A stretch of DNA of 64,000 bases from Adiantum capillus-veneris (Eukaryota > Streptophyta > Polypodiopsida > Polypodiales > Pteridaceae): assembly GCA_014529385.2 (NCBI GenBank), contig CM043953.1, positions 110,924,549 through 110,988,548 on the forward strand. The letters run 5' to 3'. The notes below the pieces were generated by a model. It saw only the letters and a program-made list of their open reading frames with translations. It was not told the origin of the DNA and made no database searches. The number at the start of each line of letters is the position of its first letter. Position 1 is the stretch's first letter. The position numbers and the translations under genes are program-made. This document shows positions 55,911 to 64,000 of the stretch, one piece after another.

Positions 55911-56763
55911 CCAACTTATTCTTCATGACATAAACCCATGTTTTTCTAGTCGCATCGTCTATGAATGTTACATAGTACAATGAGCCACCAAGTGATGGTG
56001 TACTTGCAGGACCCCAAACATCAGAATGAACCAACTCAAGTTTTTTATTTTTTCTTTCATTTCCTGATTTTTGAAATTTTACCCTCTTTTGTTTACCATA
56101 AATACAATCTTCACAGAACTCTAAGTCCACTTCTTTCAAACCTGGTAGAAGCTTCTTTGTTTGAAGGATTTGCATTCCTTTGGCACTCATATGCCCAAGT
56201 CGGTAGTGCCACACCGCACTGTCAACTTCAATAGTTGTTGCACATGCTGAAGCTTGTGTGCTAATAGTACACAAGTAAAGTGTACCGGCCTTTTCTCCCT
56301 TAGCAACCACCAAAGATCCCTTTGAGATCTTCCACCGTTTGTTTCCGAATGCAATGTTGTGATCTTCATCGTCCAATTGTCCTGTAGAGATCAAATTTTT
56401 CCGAAGAGAAGGAACATGCCTAACATCTTTAAGCTTCCATTCATTTCCATTAGCAGTTTTGACAGAAACTGTACTTTTGTCGACAATCTCACAAGCTTTA
56501 TCATCTCCCAAGTATACATACCCAAAATTACCTTTGGTGTAGTCTTGGAAATGTTGCTTGTGTGGTGTCACATGGAATGAAGCCCCTGAATCTACTATCC
56601 AGGAATTAGACACATTGTCTAATGAGAGAATTAGAGCATCTTGCTCTACTTTACCTGCCACATTGGCCTCCGATGTTGGCTTGTTGTCTTGAGACTCTGT
56701 CTCCTTCTTCTTCTTGGACCAGCAATCCTTCTTGACGTGGCCCTTCTTGCGCAGTTCCAACAT
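55864..56763 (-). pseudogene. pol: copia zinc knuckle, protease and integrase start of element H
   Basis: Opens within the zinc knuckle (KKGHVKKDCWSKKK), then protease SWIVDSGASFHVT with DSGA and VRHVPSLRKNLISTG. The integrase zinc finger is VWHYRLGHMSAKGM with FCEDCIYGKQKRVKF, and the first catalytic Asp follows in LVHSDVWGP. It continues YYVTFIDDATRKTWVYVM and is lost by a frameshift near FQRWKSLCGG. The Cys-containing start of the knuckle is in the upstream frame. Confidence 0.9.
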
Positions 56764-57119
56764 TCAAGAACTGACTTTGTGCATGACTTGCTCCGCCTTG
56801 AGCGATCACAACCCTTTTGGTTTTTGAACCTCTTCTTATGCCTTCCTCTTGTTTCCACTGACAGTGCAGCACTTGATGATTCTCCTGTGCTTCTCCTTCG
56901 TATTTCCTCGCTTAGGAGAACACCCACAACATCATCAAACTTAAGAGTATTTGTGCCAGAAATAGAATTACTTACAGCCATCACAAGGCTGTCCCAACTA
57001 TCCGGTAGAGATGATAGTATAAGGAGAGCTCGCACTTCGTCATCAAAATTGATTTTCACCGATCGAAGTTGACTTATGTTTGTGTTAAAGTCATTTATGT
57101 GTTCTGCAAACTGAACCAT
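56646..57119 (-). pseudogene. gag: copia Gag C-terminal half of element H
   Basis: Gag sequence FAEHINDFNTNISQLRSVKI, LLILSSLPDSWDSLVMAVSN, FDDVVGVLLSEEIRR, a basic stretch and the start of the zinc knuckle, VLECWNCARR, after which the frame is wrong. A one-base change near 56755 would pass to the protease frame. Confidence 0.88.
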
Positions 57120-57471
57120 TCTCTTCCATCTTTAGATTGAACAAGCTCTTCATAAGAAATACCTTATTGGATGCCGATGGTTTCTTGTAGAAGTCGTCAA
57201 GTGACTTCATCAAGTCCTCCCTGGTCTTCATCTCCGAAACATTAAAGGCCACCGTTGACGCCAAGATTAACCGGATTGTTCCCAGTGCCTTTCGATCAAG
57301 GACAATCCATGCTTCATCTACCATCATTGCGGGCTTCTTTGCAAGACCGCCTAGTGGCAAATAGAGGTCCTTCTGGTAGAGATAGTCTTCAATCTGCATC
57401 TTCCAATGTTGGTAGGTTTTGCCGTTGAACTTCTCAATCTTGAGCTTCCCTTCCTCAGCGATAACTCCCAC
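57091..57471 (-). pseudogene. gag: copia Gag N-terminal half of element H
   Basis: ATG at 57471 (MGVIAEEGKLKIEKFNGKTY). It has the copia Gag opening QHWKMQIEDYLYQKDLYLPL and MKTREDLMKSLDDFYKKPS with MKSLFNLKMEENGSV, then shifts frame near 57115. The start fits: it lies about 50 bp after the PBS and no earlier ATG is in frame. Confidence 0.9.
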
Positions 57472-57521
57472 TCAATTCAAGGAATGCTTTCCTTGAGATA
57501 ATTTATCTACGAGCAAACCTT

Positions 57522-57533
57522 GCTCTGATACCA
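57522..57533 (-). promoter_or_regulatory. primer-binding site of element H
   Basis: TGGTATCAGAGC on the minus strand, two bases from the 5' LTR; initiator Met type. Confidence 0.92.
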
Positions 57534-57535
57534 GT

Positions 57536-58239
57536 TGTTAGGAAATAAGACATAGCTAAATAGATAATTGAGTATATTACTTAATGGAGAGAGACAGATT
57601 TACATACACGAGATTATAGAGTAGAGAGAGAGAGAGAGAGTACACACGATATACGTGGCTCACCCAATGTGGGCTACGTCCATGGGAAAGCAGCCACTCA
57701 ATGGCTTTAGTACTTCAAAACAAGAAGTAGTTTACAAAGGGATTATACCCTTAATGGAGCTCCGGCCTTGCTTCACTCTCACCACCTCACACTCACCTTG
57801 TTGCATCAGCTTTACACTATATAAAATGTGTCTAGAAATGGCCTCCTTTTATAGGCCAAAAGGGCTGCTCTCTCTCATGAGAGGCAGCCATGTGTAGCTG
57901 CCCTTGTGTAGATAAGTCCAAATCGGACCCTCCAATCCGCCCATGTGTGGCTGCCCTTGAGAAGACAAGTCTGATTTTGAATTCGGCCACCGGCCACCGG
58001 CCACTGACTTCCGACTACCGGCCAATCAACGGTTGTTTTCTGACCACCTTCCAGCCGCCATCCAGCCACAATATTCCGGAGAAAAGGAATATTGCCCCTA
58101 GTTTTTGACTGTGAAAATTTTGGTTTCCAGTGAGTGATTTACCTTCACGCACGATGGCTTCTCCTCATAATGGGGGCCTTACAAATGTGCACTTTTACCA
58201 AAGAAAATTACAAGGGTAAATCAGTCTCCATACTTAACA
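57536..58239 (-). repeat. 5' LTR of element H
   Basis: 704 bp, plus-strand ends TGTTAGGAAA and ACTTAACA, followed by the TSD AGGTC. Confidence 0.94.
57845..57853 (-). promoter_or_regulatory. TATA box in 5' LTR of H
   Basis: TATAAAAGG on the minus strand, in GGCCTATAAAAGGAGGCC. Confidence 0.65.
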
Positions 58240-58328
58240 AGGTCAATCTACCATATTCAACTAGCAACAATGAAGCAAAATATGATACACTACTCAATGG
58301 TTTGAAAATGTGCATCAACCAAGGTATA
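58240..58328 (+). pseudogene. pol: second RNase H of I, middle part
   Basis: Resumes element I after H, in phase: YSTSNNEAKYDTLLNGLKM is the typical NNEAEY-like block with catalytic Glu in the second, archaeal-like RNase H of Tat elements. It is interrupted by the solo LTR K after CINQGI. Confidence 0.85.
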
Positions 58329-58647
58329 TGTAAAGTGTGAGCTTTGTCCTAAGGTGTGAGTCAAGGAGAAGAGAGTGGATTTATCCCGCATACTGTGGAG
58401 CAAGGCTGTAGAGCTACTTAAAGCTCATTTCTTGAATCAATAAATAACAACTCATTTTGCACTACATGCTTGTCTATGGTGAGCTTGTGCTAAGCTAAGT
58501 CAATACTCAAGATTGTGTTTATGAGTCCAAGCTAATCCTATCTTGGAACCTAATTCACTTGAGTGATAAGCTTGCTTACACACACTCACACACTTGCACC
58601 ATGTTTCTCTTTCATCCACCATAGCTAGCACGATCCAAATCCTAACA
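58329..58647. mobile_element. solo LTR K
   Basis: 319 bp, from TGTAAAGTGTGAGC to AATCCTAACA, flanked by a perfect TSD GTATA (58324-58328 and 58648-58652). Leaving it out with one TSD copy puts the RNase H frame of I in phase (QGI followed by QRLMVKGDALLI). No internal region remains, so the parent element was removed by LTR-LTR recombination. Orientation is undecided: an AATAAA-like site favours plus, a TGTTAGGA-like end favours minus. Confidence 0.85.
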
Positions 58648-59520
58648 GTATACAACGTCTCATGGTAAAAGGGGATGCGCTTCTCATTTTGTGAAGCACA
58701 TTTCAGGCATTTGGGCATGCAAGAATAATAGCCTAAGGACAAAATTTCATGCCATTCGTAGGTTGTTTAATCAATTTGAAGAAGTGCAACTATATCATAT
58801 TCCTCGAAAACAAATGAAGATGCCGATTTACTTGCACAACAAGCAGTTACATGTGTTGAGAAAGAAGTGCAGGTCACTGTGGTGGCAGAAGATGTGAAGC
58901 AACCAAGATACCAGGGATTGGAGTCATTGGTTCCCATTATTGGCTACATTTTGGAGGGCGAGTTTCCACAAGACTTCACAAAAGCTCAGAAGAGGAGACT
59001 CGTGAAGAAGGTAAGTTTCTATCTCTTCCTAGAAGTAGACCTCTATCAAAGAGGGAAGGATCAAGTGTGTAGAAGAGTACCAACTATGGAGGAAATTCCA
59101 ACCATTTTAAGAGGTTTTCATGAAGAAGCATGTGATGGTCATTTTGTGCAAGAATTAACCGTGAAGAAGATTTTGCTTGCACGGTATGTTTGGCCAAGCT
59201 TGCATGTGGATGTCCAACATTGGTGTAAAAACTCTCACAACTGTCAAGTAAATGGAAATAGAAGGTTGGTGCATGGCCCGAGGGAAATACTACTTGCAAA
59301 TGGACCCTTTGAAAAATGGGGGATTGATGCTATGGGTCCTCTTCCTAGAACAAAAATTGGTAAACCCTACATTCTAGTGGCTATAGATTACATGACTAGG
59401 TGGGTAGAGGCTCAAAGTGTGGCAAGGGTAAATGGGAAAACAATGAGCAGGTTTGTCTACATTAATATTTGTTGTAGATTTGGCACACCTCTGGAGATTG
59501 TTTTTTATATTAAACACATA
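58648..59520 (+). pseudogene. pol: end of second RNase H and truncated integrase of I
   Basis: First the RNase H end (LMVKGDALLI, then HISGIWACKNNSLRTKFHAI and QFEEVQLYHIPRKQ) with small shifts. From 58867 comes gypsy integrase: zinc finger ILRGFHEEACDGHFVQ with WCKNSHNCQ, where a usual Cys is Ser. Then WGIDAMGPLPRT and YILVAIDYMTRWVEAQ give the first two catalytic Asp residues. Similarity stops at CRFGTPLEIV near 59500, before the catalytic Glu. The open frame to 59610 is not integrase. Confidence 0.85.
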
Positions 59521-59749
59521 TTTAGGAAAATGGGGAAAAATGAGCAAGTTTGGGACAATTCTTTGTGTTACATGGACTTGAGGCGAGGTTGTGTTGTGTT
59601 AGGTTGTTAAACACAAGACAATTGTGGTACAATGTTTAGTGAATGCTAATGAGTATGCAATATCTAATAATGTGTGTTGTCAACAACCATACTATACACT
59701 AGGGCATGTTTGCACATGATAGTTTACACACACACACACACACACACAA
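59521..59749. other. breakpoint region after I, with (AC)n
   Basis: No similarity to the 3' part of a Tat element. Contains an (AC)n tract at 59726-59748. The exact break in I lies between about 59500 and 59620. Confidence 0.5.
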
Positions 59750-60262
59750 TCAAGTCTCCACCCACACATGCTTAACATCACTTGTTGTCACTCCTAGCCA
59801 AATTAGATAATTTGTATACAAGGTTGTAAGTACAAAGTCTACCTTTTCCACATTAGTAGTTGGGTTGAACTCCTCAACATCTTTCTTGCGCATTGGACCA
59901 CAATAATGGCCCTCATTTACATCAAGTCCTGCATCTGTATTATCTTTGAATGGAAGGTCAAGAGGATGAGCTTATTCACATATACTCCTTGACCAAAATT
60001 CATCAAAGAAAGTTTCTTTGATTGCACCAAGGGTTTGCATAGCTTGCATAAGATTCTCCGATTACATGAGGATTGGGTCGACACACCTAGAATACTTACT
60101 TTTGTCTCATTTCTCCTCCAAGTGCTCTTTTCACCAACTACCATACTTCTTTAATCCCTCCAAAGCTTTCTTATTGTCTTTAACGTACTCAAAGCATGGA
60201 AATACTTTAGGAACACCTTTAGGGAAGTTTGGGTATTCCTATCCAAGAAAAAGATCCTTCCA
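59750..60262 (-). pseudogene. possible decayed coding region, unidentified
   Basis: One minus-strand frame runs about 170 codons with roughly half a dozen stops and protein-like stretches: FPKGVPKVFPCFEYVKDNKK, LMQAMQTLGAIKETFFDEFW, LDVNEGHYCGPMRKKDVEEF and VDFVLTTLYTNYLIWLGV. It ends at TGA 59750-59752. I recognise no family. The number of stops is not far below chance, so confidence is low. Confidence 0.25.
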
Positions 60263-61096
60263 TTAGTTGAAACACTGCCCAATGGGCTACAATCTACCCC
60301 TACTAGAGAGGGCTACATCGACATGTGGGGAGACTCTCCCAATGGGGAAAAAAATATGTACAATGATGGCAACATCAAGAGACGAGAGGAGGAAAACTCC
60401 ACTCAAGTGGACGGTACTTCCAACCAGGCACAACATGAATAATGGCGAAGAAAGGTCCTGGGTGCCATAGTTGCAAGAAGGCCTCATGGCGCTCTCGCGT
60501 GCGGTGAGATTTTTTGTAAAGTGTCTCAAACTGACCCCTCGATGTAAAAACCATTTCCAGCTAGATGTCACAGTGAAGAGTCTCCACTGGTTGAGACTCG
60601 AAGATGTGAAAATAGTAGACTCGCCAAATGCACCACAACCTCAAGCCATAGATGATGGAGATCAAACATGCGGGGTAGATAAAGGCATGGATCTTGGGCT
60701 TCAAGGTAGATTGAAACCTGCTCGATTGAGCTACTAAAGCTAGATATATGCATAGAGCTCAAACTTATGTTTAGCTGCCAGGTAGATATTGACATGGAGC
60801 TTGAACTTAAGATTCGGTTGCTATAGGTAGATGAAGATTGCCTTGCTCACCCAGCTGAGTGCCCTCAAGAAATTTGTGAAAGATATCCTGCTCCTCACAG
60901 TGCTCACGAGTCACACCTAGTGCCATGCACAATAGCTTAGAGCCAATCGGCCGGGGTCAAGCTTTTAAGTTCTCACCAAGATTTTCTTGGGTCAAGTTAT
61001 TTGAGAGATTTGTTTTTTGTGTCGCCATGTGAAACATGCATGTGTTATAAGTGGCACATATCACTTGGATTTAGAGTATTCTAAACTTCTATGCTA
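60263..61096. other. no gene recognised; degenerate GAGCTTGAACTTAAG-type repeats
   Basis: Two short plus-strand open frames (60267-60470, 60471-60737) have no recognisable features. From 60674 a degenerate motif (AGGTAGAT..CATGGAGCTTGAACTTAAG) recurs, and it returns in inverted orientation at 61235-61300. Confidence 0.35.
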
Positions 61097-61198
<102 letters not shown>

Positions 61199-61273
61199 CA
61201 CACACACACACACATGCGCGTGCACACACACAACTAGAGCTTAAGTTAGAGCTCCATGTATTTATCTGCCTGC

Positions 61274-61295
61274 AGCTCAAACTTAAGTTTGAGCT
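61274..61295. repeat. 22-bp perfect palindrome
   Basis: Arms AGCTCAAACTT and AAGTTTGAGCT meet at the centre without a spacer. Confidence 0.9.
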
Positions 61296-61314
61296 AGCAA
61301 CTCGAATGAAAGTT

Positions 61315-62379
61315 TGTTGGAAGGATACGCCGTGACGGACGTCAGCATAGCGAGAACTCACCTAACATATAATGTCAACTGAGGACGAAGCTCGACCCGT
61401 AGGCGCGTGGAAGCAATCAAAGGGTGTCAACCTCTACTCGACCGACTAGTGACTACTTCCAACAGAGCTATCAAATCTACATGCCATCGGTTTCGTGAAT
61501 GTGAGAGTCTCCTATGATGCTACTGCAAGCCAAAATACCATTAGACGTTCTCGAAACGTTACGAAACTTGAGGGATATCCTATCAACACCAATAGGCCAC
61601 TCTCCCTAAGGTCAGTGACAAAAAAAACCTACTCAATACCCTCCGTGCAGAAAACGCGTAGGATGTCTGGCCAGTTTTTGCAGGTCGATGTTTATGAAAA
61701 CTAAAATGCCTAATGTGTAGCTCTACTCGCTCTGATCGCGTGGAGATGCTGAAATGCAAAAACGGACAACAGTTACTCACCGAAACTCCAAAAGTAGCTC
61801 GCAGGTGAATCTGCCAAAACACAAACGAACGCGCGTGATGTAAGCATCAACGCGTAGCTCTCCTCGTGGGCAACACACTACTGCTCTTCGTTTGCAATTC
61901 CGACCACCATAGCTCCTGTAGCACGCACACACACTCTCTCACTCTCTCGCAGTCTCCCAAAGACACAGAAGATCAAATTATTAGAAGTCTCTTTACAAAG
62001 CTTTAGGTTTTGGCTTATATATTAAGCCTTAGAAATCCTAATGTCCGACCAAAATGACCTTATTTATCCCTAGGCTTCTATAGAGCTTAATTACAACACC
62101 GTGAGCTGGATTTGCTCATCCAACAAGCATCTGTGGCCTCAATACAATTGCTGACTTAAAATATGAAGTTCCCGTAAACATTACAAAAGTGGTCGTAATG
62201 GCTCAAAATGATAATAACGAGATATTTGATGATGTCCATGAGCTTGTATCTTCACATTACAGCATCCATCTTTGTCTTCATCACTTCATCAGCATCTTTA
62301 TTTGGAATCTTTAGAGAATCTTTGAGGGATCTTTATGGAATCTTTGTGGAAGCGTTGTTGAAATGTTGACCTTTCAACA
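61315..62379 (-). repeat. 3' LTR of element F
   Basis: 1065 bp, plus-strand ends TGTTGGAAGG and CCTTTCAACA, which are inverted copies of each other at 9 of 10 positions. It shares ordered blocks (GACGGACGTC, GCATAGC, AATGTCAA, ACGAAACTT) with the D LTR at 25754. Confidence 0.75.
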
Positions 62380-62392
62380 CTCTCCCCCTCCG

Positions 62393-63593
62393 AAGTCTTG
62401 TTGTCCCCGACAAGACCCTATGTCTGCAGTGGCCTTGGCGAGTGGTTCATGTTTTGGTGTTGGTTGAATCTTTTGTTGTTGCAGTTGGTTCTACCAGATG
62501 CTTTGTATGTTGTAGAGTTACCTTTTTCTTGTACATGTAGTGTAGTTGAATCCATAGCTCTCTCCCTCCGATTGGTTGTTGTAGTGTGAATAAGTCGAGT
62601 GAGGTTTGTTGTTGCAGCAAGGCTTTATCATGGCAGCTTTGTATTGCTTGTTCTCTGGGTGTCATCCTGCATGTGTACCTGTAAACTTGAAGCCTTTTTG
62701 AATTGTTTGTGGGCCGCTCCCCTTGGATCCTATAGATGATGAGCATGTAGTTGTTTAGGGATGTCATTGGTCTACTTTTCTGTGTTTTTATAAGAAAAAT
62801 AAAATAGAAAAAATAAAATGTGGCGTATATTACAAAATGAAGGTCTTGGATACTTGGATAGGACTAGAGGGAAAAACCCAGTGGGAAAAAAATGCCTTTA
62901 GTCACCATTAAATGTGAGGCTATATGTACTTATGTTTGATGTAATCGAGTTTTGTTGAGTTAAAGTACTTATGGCCGTATGGCTACTATTACTCGATATA
63001 CAGTGGATAAGTGTTAGTAGCTTGAAGTCAGAGTCATTGTTGTTGAGCAAATGCTTATGAAACTTGTTACCACTTCGTCATCGTCATTTTGTTGTGTAAG
63101 TGCATGGGTGGAACACAAATCGTGTCAAATGCAAATGTCCAATTATGGGACATTATATATGCTTGCACAGATAGATGCATGGGAAACAATATGAGGTGCG
63201 AGAGGAGGTTGAATGGGTGCTTCCAGGAGTGAACGTAGCTAGAGAAGAAAAAATATATTTGACTTCAAGAGCTGCCGTTACTCACAAGAAGGGTTTTTGT
63301 CGACGAGGTTTTCCACTCTCCTCACTGTGTTCATGTGCATGAGTGTTTTCTGGACTACTCTGCCACTCCACCATTTAAAATAGTAGACTTTGACTCTTAT
63401 GCTCACCTCTTCTAGCATGAGTGACATGACTTTATGTATACTCAACTCTCCAGCTTGAGCTTTAATCTAAATATCTAGACTCATAGACCACAAAGAATAT
63501 TAAGACATGAAGCTTGGGTCTAATGCTTGCTCATTTAGTGGCTCAACTGCCCGACTCTTGACTCTTATGCCATTATTTTTATGGCGACTCGAC
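62393..63593 (-). other. internal region of F, non-coding as seen
   Basis: No retroelement motif recognised. The segment next to the purine tract could encode a terminal peptide in one minus frame (TRLRRGRV), but this is too short to rely on. Confidence 0.35.
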
Positions 63594-64000
63594 TTACTGG
63601 TTTTGAAGTTCAAAACTCTCATCCTCGAAGAGAGGATTTGTAAAGGACCATACTGGCAATATTGGTTTCTTTTGCCATACCTGGGTGACCTTGGTTGTCA
63701 AAATTTCTTTTTGTTGTTGTTGGTCCCTTGGTTGAGAAGATTGGCTCGCTCCATTCCCCATAACACTTTGTCTATCATGTCTTGACATTTCTTGAGAGCT
63801 AGAGATGACTTCAATCTTCTTCGTTATTTGTTGTTCTTTTGGTACCCATTTGTATCTGCATCGTGTGATTAGCGTGTCTTTGTAGATATCCTTTGCCTTG
63901 ACAGTGACATTGTCCTTGATTTTGCCTTCCGTGAAATTGCAATTATTTTCAAGCTGAAGTCGTTTGCTTGAAGAATGTTTACCTGGCATCTTTGGTAGCC
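63594..64000 (-). CDS. unidentified partial ORF, element F region
   Basis: A minus-strand frame open from the window edge to a stop at 63594, at least 135 codons; the ATG at 63989 need not be the start. The protein is polar and basic, with CNFTEGKIKDNVTVKAKDIY, TRCRYKWVPKEQQITKKI, a Ser/Gln-rich middle (SSQEMSRHDRQS, SQSSQPRDQQQQKE) and FTNPLFEDESFELQNQ at the end. I recognise no domain. Its place suggests the 3' coding part of F, but it could be unrelated. Confidence 0.35.
   Translation of the reverse strand, partial: LPKMPGKHSSSKRLQLENNCNFTEGKIKDNVTVKAKDIYKDTLITRCRYKWVPKEQQITKKIEVISSSQEMSRHDRQSVMGNGASQSSQPRDQQQQKEILTTKVTQVWQKKPILPVWSFTNPLFEDESFELQNQ

Larger units (their letters stand above)
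44895..58239 (-). mobile_element. Ty1/copia LTR retrotransposon H with nested G
   Basis: LTRs 44895-45612 and 57536-58239, TSD AGGTC at 44890-44894 and 58240-58244. PBS TGGTATCAGAGC sits two bases inside the 5' LTR. The minus-strand coding order is gag, protease, integrase, RT (split by G), RNase H. It interrupts the second RNase H of I, whose frame is in phase across the empty site. Excluding G it is about 5.4 kb. Several frameshifts disable it. Confidence 0.95.
38171..59520 (+). mobile_element. Ty3/gypsy Tat-type element I with nested H, G and K
   Basis: Order on the plus strand: 2597-bp LTR, PBS, 72-aa ORF, gag, protease, RT, a degenerate first RNase H, then element H, a second RNase H, solo LTR K, and an integrase that breaks off near 59520. 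Two successive RNase H domains between RT and integrase are the hallmark of the Tat lineage. No 3' LTR is present, so the right end is truncated. Frames are in phase across H and K once each and one TSD copy are left out. Confidence 0.85.
61315..64000 (-). mobile_element. element F, 3' end (D-related)
   Basis: An LTR (61315-62379) is followed on its right by a minus-strand purine tract (CGGAGGGGGAGAG, 62380-62392). So it is the 3' LTR of a minus-strand element whose body runs to the right edge. Its LTR resembles that of D. No TSD can be checked. Confidence 0.65.

Noticed and set aside
59521-59610. Integrase C-terminus of I
   Set aside because: The frame stays open but the sequence no longer resembles integrase after GTPLEIV.

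Overview
The window looks like plant nuclear DNA from a large, repeat-rich genome. Almost everything identifiable is LTR retrotransposon sequence, most of it nested and decayed. I see no bacterial-style operons, rRNA genes, tRNA genes or CRISPR arrays. Species cannot be told from the sequence. Support for a plant host is Ty1/copia elements primed by the initiator-Met type PBS (TGGTATCAGAGC or a variant), a Ty3/gypsy element of Tat type with two RNase H domains, and LTRs with plant-like TATA boxes. The only candidate host-gene pieces are two short open segments near the left edge (1-215 and 1580-1772, minus strand), neither recognised.

Layout, left to right (letters are my own labels). A (2317-7531, minus): copia element with a decayed pol; its two outer flanks do not match each other. 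C' (7532-8189, plus): 3' end of a C-family copia element, interrupted by A. D (8190 to about 26669, minus): 5' part of a gypsy-like element with LTR, PBS, a long leader, gag and protease. D carries two clean insertions: C (10659-15832, plus, copia, TSD ACTAC) and E (16546-21344, plus, gag-only, TSD GCGG). B (27415-32678, minus): complete sister copy of A, TSD CAAAT. 32684-34720: AT-rich DNA ending in a minus-strand gag remnant. J (34721-38170, plus): LTR with a duplicated promoter region, then decayed gag-protease. I (38171 to about 59520, plus): Tat-type gypsy element with a 2.6 kb LTR and no 3' end in the window. I is interrupted by H (44895-58239, minus, copia, TSD AGGTC) and by a 319 bp solo LTR K (58329-58647, TSD GTATA). 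H is itself interrupted by G (46877-54804, minus, gag-only, TSD CCGT). F (61315-64000, minus): LTR and 3' internal end of a D-related element.

Relationships. G and I have homologous LTRs, and E, G and I share a primer-binding site that is not the common Met type. This suggests that gag-only elements E and G are non-autonomous and are mobilised by I-like Tat elements. E and I also share a gapless 72-codon ORF between PBS and gag, 33 of 72 residues identical and with many silent differences. It is the best candidate here for an undescribed gene.

The second notable signal is in the leader of D: eight copies of a 20-bp palindrome (ACATGGATC-NN-GATCCATGT), most about 284 bp apart, embedded in diverged tandem units. 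It may be a cruciform or an RNA dimerisation/packaging signal of the element. Removing C, H, G or K together with one TSD copy joins the interrupted host frame in phase, which supports those boundaries independently.
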